A DNA stretch of 64,000 nucleotides from Sphingomicrobium flavum (GTDB lineage: Bacteria > Pseudomonadota > Alphaproteobacteria > Sphingomonadales > Sphingomonadaceae). The DNA lies in contig NZ_CP102630.1 in NCBI RefSeq assembly GCF_024721605.1, positions 868,001 through 932,000 of the forward strand, read 5' to 3'. The notes under the pieces were generated by a model. The model saw only the letters and a program-made list of their open reading frames with translations, was not told the DNA's origin and ran no database searches. The position numbers were made by a program, and so were the translations under genes. This document shows, one piece after another, positions 24,949 to 33,903 of this stretch (positions are counted from its first letter, which is position 1; every line of letters begins with the position of its first letter).

Positions 24949-27201
24949 ATGGATGCGCCCCGTACCGATTCTGCCCCCGACATTAGCGAGAGGCGCGGCT
25001 ATGACCGCTGGCTGACGATCGCCACCTGGGTGGCAGGCGTCGTGCTGATCGTCATGCTGGCGGTATCGGGCGATCTCTTGCTGCACGAGCATGGAGATTC
25101 GGCCGACCTGGTGTCGCTCCCGACCATTGCCGCGCTGATGATCGGCACGCTCATCCCCGCGATCATCCTGATGGTGCTGCTGTCGCGCAAGATCGCGCAG
25201 CGCAGAGGGTTCCGCCAAGGGCTTGGAACAGGCCGCCTGCATACCCGCCTAGTCGCCCTATTCTCGATCATCGCGGCCGTCCCAACGGTCGTTGTCGCGG
25301 TTTTTGCTACGCTGCTCATCCAAAGCAGTCTTGAATTCTGGTTCTCCGAACGTCCCAGAACCTTGATCGAAAACACGCAAAGTATCGCGGAATCCGCCTT
25401 GAATGCCGCCTATGTAGAACTCACTGAAGACGGCGCAGCGGCTTCCATCGATGTTGTGCAGGAAATGCAAGAATTTGCCGTAGATAGTCCAGCATTCAAA
25501 GAAGTTCTCGAAGCCCAGATGCTGTTTCGCCGATTAAATGAAGCTGCGATCATTGCAGTCGGCGATGGAGGGGATGTTCGCGCATATGCCGTTGTCCATG
25601 ATTATGTGGGCATGCTGGCACCGGAGAGGATCATCCCGGCAATCGAAGAGATTGCAGAACTTGGCGTGCAGCCCGGCGACTCCGTAGTAGTCGAAGACCC
25701 GCGTAAACTCCAAATATTGATGCCCTTGCCCGACGTAGAGAATGGCTATCTGTTTATTTCCCGAGACATGGATGACTTCCTCCTGGACAATTTCAGCGGG
25801 TCGAATAGCGCGATTGAGAGCTACAATGAGCTGATCAATGAGTCTCGCAAGAATCAGCTTCAGTTCAATGCTGCGTTGCTGCTCGGTTCAATCTTAATTG
25901 TTGCACTGGCGATCGCGGCCGCGTTGAAGCTTGCTGACCGCCTTGCTCGCCCGATTAGCCGCCTCGTCGAGGCTGCGGGGCGAGTTGAAGATGGTGACTT
26001 TTCTGCACGTGTCGAAGAACTCGAAACCACCGAAGAAATCGCCACGCTTTCCGCTGCCTTCAATCGGATGACATTCCGGATTGAGGAGCAGACCGGTGCG
26101 CTGCTCACCGCCAACGAACAGCTCGATACCCGCCGCGCCTTCATGGAGGCGGTGCTCTCGTCCGTGACCGCCGGCGTCATCGCGCTCGACGACAAGAACC
26201 ATATCCTGCTGACCAACCGCTCTGCTGCCGCTCTGCTGGGCGATGAGGCGCTGGATGGCCGCGACCTTCATGACGTGTCCGAAGAACTGGACGAATTCAT
26301 GGAGGGCGAGGCGCAGGAGGCCAATGCCATCATCCCGTCCGCCGCCGGGCAGCGCACCTTGGCGGTCAAGCGTGTACGCTATGGCGACGGTTCGGTCCTG
26401 ACCTTTGACGACATCACCGACCAGTTGACCGATCAGCGCCGCGCCGCCTGGTCCGATATTGCCCGCCGCATCGCACATGAAATCAAGAATCCGCTCACCC
26501 CGATCCAGCTGGCTGCCGAGCGGCTGCAGCGCCGCTACGGTAAGGATATCGAGGATGATACGTTCGGCCGCCTGACCGATACCATCGTGCGCCAGGTCGG
26601 CGATCTTCGCCGCATGGTCGACGAATTCTCCAATTTCGCGCGCATGCCCAAGCCGGTCTTCCGCGACGAGAATGTGCATGACATCGCGCGCGCCGCGCTC
26701 TTCCTGCACGAAGTCGCGCATCCGGGTGTCAGCTTCGCGATGGAGCCCGCCCATGCTGAAATCCGCATGGTGTGCGACCGTCGCCAATTGGCGCAGGCGC
26801 TGACCAATATCGTGAAGAATGCGGTCGAGGCCATTGAGGCGCGCCGCAAGACCGAGGCCGAGCATCCCGAAGGCGACCGCGTCCATCTCAAGATCCGGCG
26901 CGAGGATGGGGAGCTCATAATCGATGTCACCGATACCGGCGTCGGCCTGCCCGAAGAGCGTGAGCGGCTGACCGAACCCTATATGACGACGCGCGTGCGC
27001 GGCACCGGGCTCGGGCTCGCCATCGTCAAGAAGATTGTCGAGGAACATGAAGGCGAGATCGCCTTCCTCGACCGGCAGGGAGGCGGCACCCATGTCCGTA
27101 TCCTGTTCCATGCCGACCGCCTGGAAAGCATGGCAACCGATGAACCCGCTAAACCGTTGATCCGGCGCGGCGAGGATGATGAATATGATGAGGAAAACTG
27201 A
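24949..27201 (+). CDS. ntrY: Sensor histidine kinase NtrY
   Basis: A 750-residue membrane kinase. Three N-terminal transmembrane helices, a periplasmic sensor of about 170 residues, another helix (LGSILIVALAIAAALKLADR), a HAMP, a PAS domain, HisKA (ARRIAHEIKNPLTPIQLAAE with the phospho-His) and HATPase (NAVEAIEA, DTGVGLPEE, GTGLGLAIVKK). ATG 24949 follows GGGCGGAAG; ATG 24919 is an alternative. Its stop overlaps ntrX by one base. The sensor domain DNA, about 25.3-26.0 kb, is clearly AT-richer than the rest of the gene. Confidence 0.92.
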   Translation: MDAPRTDSAPDISERRGYDRWLTIATWVAGVVLIVMLAVSGDLLLHEHGDSADLVSLPTIAALMIGTLIPAIILMVLLSRKIAQRRGFRQGLGTGRLHTRLVALFSIIAAVPTVVVAVFATLLIQSSLEFWFSERPRTLIENTQSIAESALNAAYVELTEDGAAASIDVVQEMQEFAVDSPAFKEVLEAQMLFRRLNEAAIIAVGDGGDVRAYAVVHDYVGMLAPERIIPAIEEIAELGVQPGDSVVVEDPRKLQILMPLPDVENGYLFISRDMDDFLLDNFSGSNSAIESYNELINESRKNQLQFNAALLLGSILIVALAIAAALKLADRLARPISRLVEAAGRVEDGDFSARVEELETTEEIATLSAAFNRMTFRIEEQTGALLTANEQLDTRRAFMEAVLSSVTAGVIALDDKNHILLTNRSAAALLGDEALDGRDLHDVSEELDEFMEGEAQEANAIIPSAAGQRTLAVKRVRYGDGSVLTFDDITDQLTDQRRAAWSDIARRIAHEIKNPLTPIQLAAERLQRRYGKDIEDDTFGRLTDTIVRQVGDLRRMVDEFSNFARMPKPVFRDENVHDIARAALFLHEVAHPGVSFAMEPAHAEIRMVCDRRQLAQALTNIVKNAVEAIEARRKTEAEHPEGDRVHLKIRREDGELIIDVTDTGVGLPEERERLTEPYMTTRVRGTGLGLAIVKKIVEEHEGEIAFLDRQGGGTHVRILFHADRLESMATDEPAKPLIRRGEDDEYDEEN

Positions 27202-28586
27202 TGGCGCTTGAAGTGCTGGTCGTCGACGACGAAGCCGATATCCGCGAACTGGTCTCCGGCGTGCTGGAGGATGAAGGCTATGAGGTGCGCACCGCTGGCG
27301 ACAGCGATAGCGCGCTCGAGGCTATCGAACAGCGCCGCCCGCAGCTCGCATTGCTCGATGTCTGGCTGCAGGGCTCCAAACTGGATGGCCTGCAATTGCT
27401 TGAAGCCATCAAGGACCGCGATCCCACTTTGCCCGTCATCATGATTTCAGGTCATGGCAATCTCGATACCGCGGTCGCCGCGGTGCGCGCCGGCGCGGTC
27501 GATTTCATCGAAAAGCCGTTCGAAGCCGAAAAGTTGCTCCACCTGGTGGGCCGCGCGACCGAAACCGATCGCCTGCGCCGCGAAAACGAGCAATTGAAGG
27601 CGCAAAGCGGCCAGGAGGATCAGCTCAACGGCAATAGCGCCGCGTTGAACGCCGTGCGAGCCACCTTGAAACGTGTCGCGCCCACCGGCAGCCGCGTCAT
27701 GATCAATGGCCCGGCCGGGGTCGGCAAGGAAATCGCCGCGCGTACCATCCACCAGTGGAGCCCGCGCGCCGCTGCACCCTTCATCACCGTTTCTTCCGCC
27801 ATGATGGCGCCCGAGCGGGTGGAAGAAGAGTTGTTCGGTGTGGAGCGCGACGGCGTGGCGCGTCCCGGCCTGCTCGAACAGGCGCATGGCGGCACGCTCT
27901 TTCTCGACGAAATTGCGGATATGCCCTTGAATACGCAGGCCAAGATCCTGCGCGTGCTGACCGACCAGAGCTATACGAGGGTAGGAGGGCAGCGCCCCGT
28001 CAAGGTCGATGTGCGCGTCCTCTCGGCCACCTCACGCGACTTGCAGGAAGAAATCGACGCCGGGCGCTTCCGCGAAGACCTTTTCTATCGTCTGAACGTG
28101 GTGCCCGTGCGCATTCCGCCGCTTGCCGAGCGGCGTGAGGACATTCCCGTGCTGGTCGATCATTTTCTCGCGCGCTTCGCCGCCGAACGGCGCATGCCAC
28201 CGCCCGGCGTATCGGACGAGGCGCTGGCCGCGCTGCAGGCGCATGACTGGCCGGGCAATGTGCGCCAGCTGCGCAACATCATCGAGCGCACCATGATCAT
28301 GATGCCCGGTAACCGCGCTGAATGTATCGAAATAGACCTGCTGCCGCCCGAAGTCACCGACGGCGGCGGGGATGGGGGGAGCATCACCTCATCGGCCGCC
28401 ATCATGGGCTCGCCGCTGCGCGAGGCACGCGAGAATTTCGAGCGCGAATATCTCAAAATCCAGATCCGCCGCTTTTCGGGCAATATTTCGCGCACCGCAG
28501 CCTTTATCGGGATGGAGCGTTCAGCACTGCACCGTAAATTGAAGGCGCTGGGCATCAATGAGAAGCGCAGCGGCGAAGATAAGTAA
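27201..28586 (+). CDS. ntrX: Response regulator NtrX, AAA+ domain lacking GAFTGA
   Basis: A 461-residue regulator. A receiver (VVDDEADIRELV, phospho-Asp in ALLDVWLQG, K in FIEKPFE), an AAA+ domain (Walker A GPAGVGKEIAARTIH, Walker B GGTLFLDEIAD, second region RFREDLFYRLNVVPV) and a C-terminal Fis-type helix-turn-helix (ISRTAAFIGMERSALHRKL). The sigma-54-contacting GAFTGA loop is replaced: the line reads FGVERDGVARPGLLEQA. So it probably does not activate sigma-54 promoters by the usual route, and more likely works as a DNA-binding regulator. Confidence 0.93.
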   Translation: MALEVLVVDDEADIRELVSGVLEDEGYEVRTAGDSDSALEAIEQRRPQLALLDVWLQGSKLDGLQLLEAIKDRDPTLPVIMISGHGNLDTAVAAVRAGAVDFIEKPFEAEKLLHLVGRATETDRLRRENEQLKAQSGQEDQLNGNSAALNAVRATLKRVAPTGSRVMINGPAGVGKEIAARTIHQWSPRAAAPFITVSSAMMAPERVEEELFGVERDGVARPGLLEQAHGGTLFLDEIADMPLNTQAKILRVLTDQSYTRVGGQRPVKVDVRVLSATSRDLQEEIDAGRFREDLFYRLNVVPVRIPPLAERREDIPVLVDHFLARFAAERRMPPPGVSDEALAALQAHDWPGNVRQLRNIIERTMIMMPGNRAECIEIDLLPPEVTDGGGDGGSITSSAAIMGSPLREARENFEREYLKIQIRRFSGNISRTAAFIGMERSALHRKLKALGINEKRSGEDK

Positions 28587-28597
28587 GCATATAAACC

Positions 28598-29026
28598 ATG
28601 GCCGATAATGCGCAGTCATTGCAGCATATTTTCCTCAATGCCTGTCGCAAGCAGAAGCTGCCGGTCAGCCTGTTCCTGATGAAGCGGGTGCGCCTGCAGG
28701 GGCAGGTGGCAGGCTTTGGCAGCTACGCGCTCCTGCTGCAGCGCGACGGGGCCGAACAGCTGGTCTACAAGCACAGCATCTGTTCGATCCTGCCCGCGCA
28801 GGACCCGGTTATCGAAGCGCCTGCGCATCATGGTGAATCGATGCAGGATGATTTCCTCACCCGGCATCTTGGCAATCCGCTGACCGTATTTCTCGCCAAT
28901 GGCGACATGCTCAAGGGCAAGCTGATGGCGCATGACAATTTCGTCTTGCTGCTCGGCACGCGCCAAGGCCCGCAACTCTTGTTCAAACATGCGCTGTCCA
29001 CGCTGCAGCCGGGAGACAATCACTGA
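28598..29026 (+). CDS. hfq: RNA chaperone Hfq with two Sm domains
   Basis: A 142-residue Hfq. Sm domain 1 is about residues 6-68 (QSLQHIFLNACRKQKLPVSL, Sm2 motif YKHSICSI); domain 2 is about residues 82-140 (DDFLTRHLGNPLTVFLANGD, Sm2 motif FKHALSTL). Canonical Hfq has one domain and forms a hexamer; two per chain implies a three-chain ring or a double-stacked assembly (inference). Two-domain Hfq is known in Zymomonas. It follows ntrX by 11 bases, and hflX starts inside its stop codon. Confidence 0.93.
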   Translation: MADNAQSLQHIFLNACRKQKLPVSLFLMKRVRLQGQVAGFGSYALLLQRDGAEQLVYKHSICSILPAQDPVIEAPAHHGESMQDDFLTRHLGNPLTVFLANGDMLKGKLMAHDNFVLLLGTRQGPQLLFKHALSTLQPGDNH

Positions 29027-30321
29027 GTATTTTCAATCGCGACGAAGATGATGGCATCGCCCGGGGCGAGGCTGCACTGCTCGTCGTGCCCGAAATCGTC
29101 CAGAAGCCCGCCTCGCGCTCCGCCGATGCGCGAATTGCCGAGGCGAGCGGTCTTGCCGAAGCCATCGGCATCGAAGTGGTCGACAGCCGCGCCTATCGCA
29201 TCCGCGCCATCAAGCCGGGCAGCCTGTTCGGCATGGGCCAGGTCGAAGAAATGGCCGAGCTGGCCGACGACGCCAAGGCCGGCCTCGTCATCGTCGATGG
29301 CGCGTTGACGCCGGTGCAGCAGAAGACGCTGGAGGACAAGACCAAGCGCAAGGTCATCGATCGCACCGGGCTCATCCTCGAAATCTTTGGCGAGCGCGCG
29401 GCAACGGCGGAAGGCCGCCTTCAGGTCGAACTCGCGCATCTCGACTATCAGGCCGGCCGATTGGTGCGCAGTTGGACCCACCTTGAACGCCAGCGCGGCG
29501 GTTTCGGCTTCCTCGGCGGTCCTGGTGAAACCCAGATCGAGGCCGACAGGCGCATGATCCGCGATCGCATGGCCAAGATCCGCAAGGAGCTGGAACAGGT
29601 CAAGAAAACCCGCGGCCTGCACCGCGATCGGCGCCAACGCGCGCCCTGGCCGGTGGTCGCGCTTGTCGGTTACACCAACGCGGGGAAATCGACACTTTTC
29701 AATCGCTTGACGCGCGCTTCTGTGATGGCGGAAGACCTATTGTTTGCCACTCTGGATCCGACCATGCGCGAAATTCGCGTGCCCGGGCATGACAAGGTGA
29801 TCCTGTCGGACACAGTGGGCTTCGTCTCCGACCTGCCGACGCAGCTGGTCGCCGCCTTCCGCGCCACGCTGGAAGAGGTGGAATCGGCCGATCTCATCCT
29901 CCATGTCCGCGATATCTCGCACGGCGACAGCGAAGCGCAGGCCGAGGATGTGGAACAGGTGCTCGCAGAACTGGGCCTTGACGGTGATGGCGCGCCGCCG
30001 CGCCTGGAAATCTGGAACAAGATGGACCTCCTGTCGGGGGAGCGACGCGAACAGGTGGTCAACGAGGCGCTGCGCCGCGATGACGTGCTGGCGATCAGCG
30101 CGCAGACCGGGGAGGGCGTGGACGCCATGCTTGAACGCGTCGGCACCATGCTGACGCCCGACACCACGCTGTACACCATCGAGCTTCCGGCGGGCGACGG
30201 GGCACGCCTCAGCTGGCTCCACAGCCGCGGCAAAGTGCAGGAAAGCAGCGTTGAAGGTGACGTCATGACGCTAAAGGTGGAGTTGAGCGCAGAAGCAAAG
30301 GCCCGTTTTGACGCCCTTTAG
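29023..30321 (+). CDS. hflX: Ribosome-splitting GTPase HflX, likely CTG start
   Basis: A 432-residue GTPase that rescues stalled ribosomes. The HflX N-terminal domain carries RRQRAPWPVVALVGYTNAGK and the Walker A GYTNAGKST near residue 220, with DTVGF following. No ATG/GTG/TTG begins the domain. CTG 29023, overlapping the hfq stop (CTGA), is seven bases after GGGAGA, and gives a family-like N-terminus (SIFNRDEDDGIARGEAALLV). The later GTG 29086 would cut about 21 residues. The stop overlaps mazG's stop convergently. Confidence 0.88.
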   Translation: MSIFNRDEDDGIARGEAALLVVPEIVQKPASRSADARIAEASGLAEAIGIEVVDSRAYRIRAIKPGSLFGMGQVEEMAELADDAKAGLVIVDGALTPVQQKTLEDKTKRKVIDRTGLILEIFGERAATAEGRLQVELAHLDYQAGRLVRSWTHLERQRGGFGFLGGPGETQIEADRRMIRDRMAKIRKELEQVKKTRGLHRDRRQRAPWPVVALVGYTNAGKSTLFNRLTRASVMAEDLLFATLDPTMREIRVPGHDKVILSDTVGFVSDLPTQLVAAFRATLEEVESADLILHVRDISHGDSEAQAEDVEQVLAELGLDGDGAPPRLEIWNKMDLLSGERREQVVNEALRRDDVLAISAQTGEGVDAMLERVGTMLTPDTTLYTIELPAGDGARLSWLHSRGKVQESSVEGDVMTLKVELSAEAKARFDAL

Positions 30322-31049
30322 CGCTTGGCCTCCTGCCACAATTCCTCTTTTTCGTCCAACGACATAGCCTCAAAATCCGGCGCCGTTTCGATGGAGCGAA
30401 AGCGTTTCTCGAACTTGCGATTGGCCTTGCGGAGCGCCTCTTCGCTGTCGACGTTCAGGAAGCGCGCCAGATTGACGACCGCAAACAGCAGGTCGCCAAT
30501 CTCTTCCTCGCGCTCTGCCTCGCTCTGCGCGGCCTCAACCTCGGCCAGCTCCTCGGCAATCTTGTCCTTCGCTCCCGAAGCATCGGGCCAGTCGAACCCC
30601 GTCCGCGCCGCGCGCTTCTGCAGCTTTTGCGCCCGTTCCAGTGCGGGGAGGGCGAGCGCAACCCCGGCCAGCGCGCTCTGGTCCGCGTCTTTCTCGCGTT
30701 CGGCCGCCTTGATCTCCTCCCACAGATGATGTCCGCCCTTCTTGGCCTCGCCAAAGATATGCGGGTGCCGCCGCTCCATCTTGTCGCAGATCCGCGCGAA
30801 CACATCGTCCAGCGTGAAATGCCCGGCTTCTTCCGCCATTACGCTGTGGAAGATTACCTGCAGCTGCAGATCGCCCAGTTCGTCGGCAAGCCCATCCATA
30901 TCCTCGCGAGCGATGGCGTCGGCCACTTCATAGGCCTCCTCGATCGTGTAGGGCGCGATGGTGGCGAAATTCTGCACGCTATCCCATTCGCAGCCCGTCT
31001 TCGGATCGCGAAGACGGCGCATGATCTGGGTGAGGCGGTCGAGGCTCAT
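30318..31049 (-). CDS. mazG: Nucleoside triphosphate pyrophosphohydrolase MazG
   Basis: A 243-residue protein with two MazG repeats. The first has WDSVQNFATIAPYTIEEAYE and DELGDLQLQVIFHS (the E-x-x-E and acidic Mg2+ residues), the second has KIAEELAEVEAA and EEIGDLLFAVVNLARFL. It hydrolyses nucleotide triphosphates, housecleaning or lowering (p)ppGpp-related pools. ATG 31049 (MSLDRLTQIM) is chosen; a longer reading from 31196 adds an Arg-rich, non-family tail. It is divergent from the DUF819 permease. Confidence 0.92.
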   Translation of the reverse strand: MSLDRLTQIMRRLRDPKTGCEWDSVQNFATIAPYTIEEAYEVADAIAREDMDGLADELGDLQLQVIFHSVMAEEAGHFTLDDVFARICDKMERRHPHIFGEAKKGGHHLWEEIKAAEREKDADQSALAGVALALPALERAQKLQKRAARTGFDWPDASGAKDKIAEELAEVEAAQSEAEREEEIGDLLFAVVNLARFLNVDSEEALRKANRKFEKRFRSIETAPDFEAMSLDEKEELWQEAKR

Positions 31050-31171
31050 AAATATCCTTGGGCTTGACGATGGAGCGCCATCCTTGGCGATGCGGCGCGA
31101 CAAATAAAGGCCAAAGCTTGCCCATCGCCTCCATATCTGCATGAGTGCACGCCTGCACAGGGGAGAGAGCA

Positions 31172-32425
31172 TTGACCGAGGCCGCCATCGAAGCACCGCT
31201 GATCACCAACACCGCCGTTCATTTCGGGTTGTTATGCGCGGTATTGGGACTGCTGTTCTGGCTGCGCAGCCTGGGCGGCTTCTGGGACAAATTCTTCCGT
31301 TTCCTCCCCATCATCCTGCTTTGCTATCTGATCCCGTCGCTGATGAGCAGTTTCGGCATCATCAGCGAGGAATATACCGGCCTCTGGCCCGTCGCCCGCG
31401 ACTATTTCCTGCCCGCCGCGCTCATCCTGCTGACATTGAGCATCGATCTCAAAGCCGTGATCGGCCTGGGCCCCAAGGCACTGATCATGTTCTTCACCGC
31501 CACCATCGGCATCATCATCGGCGGCCCGATCGCTGTGGCCCTGGTCGGCACCTTCAGCCCGGAAACCGTCGGCGGAGAGGGGGCCGATGCGGTCTGGCGC
31601 GGGCTCGCCACCGTGGCGGGCAGCTGGATCGGCGGCGGCGCCAACCAGACCGCCATGCTCGAAGTCTATGGCTATAATGTCGACAATTATGCCGCGATGG
31701 TCGCGGTGGATATCGTGGTCGCCAATATTTGGATGGCCTTCCTGCTTTATGGAGCGGGCAATCCCGAGCCCATCGATCGCTGGCTGAGGGCCGACACCAG
31801 CGCCATCGACCGCCTCAAGGTCCAGATGGCCGATTATAGCGCCAAGACCGAACGGATCGGCCAGGTGCCCGATTATATGCTGCTTCTGGCGATCACCTTC
31901 GTCGGGGTCGGCCTGTCGCACCTTGTGGCGATGATCGTCGGCGGCTGGATCGGCTCGCTGCCCGGCATGGAAGAAAGTGTGCTGTCCGCCAGCTTCTTCT
32001 GGGTCGTCGTGACCGCTACCACCTTCGGCCTGGCGCTAAGCTTCACCCCGTTCAGCCAGCTTGAAGGGGCGGGCGCATCCAAATTCGGCACCGTCTTCAT
32101 CTTCCTGCTCGTGACCGTCATCGGCACGCGCATGGATATCTTCTCGGTCGCCGAACAGCCGATGATCTTCCTCGTGGGGATCATCTGGATGCTGGTGCAC
32201 ACCATTCTGCTCTTCATCGTCGCCAAATGGATCCGCGCGCCATTCTTCTTCATCGCCATCGGGTCGAAGGCCAATGTGGGCGGGGCGGCGTCAGCGCCAG
32301 TTCTGGCCGCAGCCTTCCATCCCGCACTGGCGCCGGTCGGCGTGCTGCTCGCGGTGCTGGGCTATGCGCTCGGCACCTATGGCGCGATCCTGACCGCCGA
32401 GATGATGCAGATCGTCGCGCCCTAA
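31172..32425 (+). CDS. DUF819-family membrane permease
   Basis: A 417-residue integral membrane protein with about eleven hydrophobic helices, of the DUF819 (YjcL-like) family. The motif SWIGGGANQTAML and the C-terminal GSKANVGGAASAPVLAA repeat-like segment are visible. TTG 31172 is chosen: GGGGAG precedes it by six bases, whereas GTG 31145 would add a hydrophilic, non-family N-terminus. The transported substrate is unknown. Confidence 0.85.
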   Translation: MTEAAIEAPLITNTAVHFGLLCAVLGLLFWLRSLGGFWDKFFRFLPIILLCYLIPSLMSSFGIISEEYTGLWPVARDYFLPAALILLTLSIDLKAVIGLGPKALIMFFTATIGIIIGGPIAVALVGTFSPETVGGEGADAVWRGLATVAGSWIGGGANQTAMLEVYGYNVDNYAAMVAVDIVVANIWMAFLLYGAGNPEPIDRWLRADTSAIDRLKVQMADYSAKTERIGQVPDYMLLLAITFVGVGLSHLVAMIVGGWIGSLPGMEESVLSASFFWVVVTATTFGLALSFTPFSQLEGAGASKFGTVFIFLLVTVIGTRMDIFSVAEQPMIFLVGIIWMLVHTILLFIVAKWIRAPFFFIAIGSKANVGGAASAPVLAAAFHPALAPVGVLLAVLGYALGTYGAILTAEMMQIVAP

Positions 32426-32486
32426 TCGGTATTTTGGGAAAATGAGGCCGGGAGGGGGCTGCTTGCCCGACTGATCCATAAGTCTG

Positions 32487-32500
32487 ATAATATATATTAT
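32487..32500. promoter_or_regulatory. 14-bp perfect AT palindrome
   Basis: ATAATATATATTAT in the short gap between two convergent genes, in an otherwise GC-rich region; it does not resemble a terminator. It may be protein-bound or merely low-complexity DNA. Its AT-rich character recalls the palindrome at 13818-13835. Next to it the GCCG-TTTTCAGCCG repeats (32523-32540) are not clearly structured. Confidence 0.3.
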
Positions 32501-32548
32501 GTAAAGTTCGATCGTGCAGTAACAGCCGTTTTCAGCCGTTTCTGTCAA

Positions 32549-33139
32549 TCACGGCTGTAAAATCAGCCAACGACCCTCCACGGACCATCGATCAAGCGAT
32601 GACAGGAAATTCATGCCCAGCACATTCATATCGTCGCGCTCAGCCACATGGACCCGCATATTCTCGCGCCGGACGCCCGCAGCTTCTAACAGTTGCGCGC
32701 GACCGCGATAGACTGCGACCGTTCCATTGGCTGTTTCGACCAGCTGGTTGGCCTGGGCTTCGCGCTCGACGCCGGCGGCCTGCGCTGCCGATGCGCCCAA
32801 GGTCGTCACCGTGGCGCCGCTATCGACCAGGAAGTTCACCGGCATGCCGTTGACGTCCGCCTCGATCCAGAAATGCCCGTCGACCGCCATCGGAATACGG
32901 ATTTCATCCTCAAGCTCCACTGGCGCGCCCGTCGCTTCGGCCTGAAGCCGCTGAAAAACATAGCCAAAATCGTCACGAAAAGTGAAAAGTACGAAGACGG
33001 CGGCAAAGATTACCACCCAGGACAGCGCCATCTTGGCCAATTTGCCCAGCGGTTCGCCGCGGCGGCCACCGATCAGGCCGCTCAGCAGGAAGATGGCAAA
33101 AATGATCAAGAGGCCGCCCGCGGCCCAATTTATCGTCAC
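32549..33139 (-). CDS. Membrane-anchored retropepsin-like aspartic protease
   Basis: A 196-residue protein with two N-terminal membrane helices (about residues 7-25 and 38-54), then a clan AA aspartic protease domain in the TIGR02281 style: catalytic NFLVDSGAT and a later GMNFLSSLDRW. Homologues are usually membrane-tethered and dimeric; their substrates are unknown. Overlaps the upstream MBL hydrolase by four bases. Confidence 0.85.
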   Translation of the reverse strand: MTINWAAGGLLIIFAIFLLSGLIGGRRGEPLGKLAKMALSWVVIFAAVFVLFTFRDDFGYVFQRLQAEATGAPVELEDEIRIPMAVDGHFWIEADVNGMPVNFLVDSGATVTTLGASAAQAAGVEREAQANQLVETANGTVAVYRGRAQLLEAAGVRRENMRVHVAERDDMNVLGMNFLSSLDRWSVEGRWLILQP

Positions 33140-33903
33140 AATATGATCTCCAACCCGTCATGCGCCGGCGCCGCCCAATCGGGCAGCTCACTCATTAGTT
33201 GGGCATGATCCATCACGATGTCGAGATGCGTGAGCCATATCTGCCCGACCTTGAGCTCGCGCGCCCAGCCCATCACGGCATCGAGATGCGTGTGCGTGGG
33301 ATGCGGTTTGCGGCCAAGACAGTCACAAATCCAGACATCCACGCCTTCATAAAGCGCCGTCATTTCGTCGGTTAAGTCATGGAAATCTATAGCATAAGCG
33401 ATTGAATGCCCGTCGGCATCGAACCGCAGCCCGAGGCTGGTGATGCCACCATGCGGTTGATCGACGAAGCGCAGCAGCCCGCCCGCCCATTCGCGCTGAT
33501 TTTCGACAAGCGGCACCGGATCGAGCAACGCATCATAATATTTGTGGCCCTGGAAAGCATAAGAAAAGCGCGTCCGCAGCCGCTCGATCGTGTCCGGCCG
33601 CGCCCATAAGGGCATCTTTCTGCCATTGCGCCGCACCAGTTGCCGCAGATCGTCAATGCCGTGGCAGTGATCGGCATGGTCATGCGTCACGATGGTCGCA
33701 TCGACATGATCGATCTGGGCGTCCAGCAGCTGTTCGCGAAGGTCCGGCCCGCAATCCACCAACAAGCGCTCGCCGCCATGCTCGAGCGTGATGGCAGAAC
33801 GTGTGCGCCGGTTCTTGGGATTGGCGGGATCGCAGGCGCCCCAGTCATTCCCGATCCGCGGCACCCCGCTCGATGTGCCGCAGCCGAGAATGCGCGCCTT
33901 CAC
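33136..33903 (-). CDS. MBL-fold metallo-hydrolase (PhnP-like)
   Basis: A 255-residue metallo-beta-lactamase-fold protein. The opening ILGCGTSSGVPRIG and the metal motif THDHADHCHG (HxHxDH) match the PhnP/RNase Z-like hydrolases, followed by CDCLGRKPHPTHTHLD. The family includes cyclic phosphodiesterases. It overlaps tatD by four bases and sits within a metG-tatD-MBL string that is conserved in many bacteria. Confidence 0.9.
   Translation of the reverse strand: MKARILGCGTSSGVPRIGNDWGACDPANPKNRRTRSAITLEHGGERLLVDCGPDLREQLLDAQIDHVDATIVTHDHADHCHGIDDLRQLVRRNGRKMPLWARPDTIERLRTRFSYAFQGHKYYDALLDPVPLVENQREWAGGLLRFVDQPHGGITSLGLRFDADGHSIAYAIDFHDLTDEMTALYEGVDVWICDCLGRKPHPTHTHLDAVMGWARELKVGQIWLTHLDIVMDHAQLMSELPDWAAPAHDGLEIIL

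Noticed and set aside
25894-27111. 405-codon minus-strand frame across ntrY
   Set aside because: Antisense to the HAMP-kinase region with intact H-box and HATPase motifs; no domain in the shadow.
30318-31196. Longer MazG start at 31196
   Set aside because: It adds an Arg-rich 49-residue tail unlike the family and runs across the divergent promoter region.
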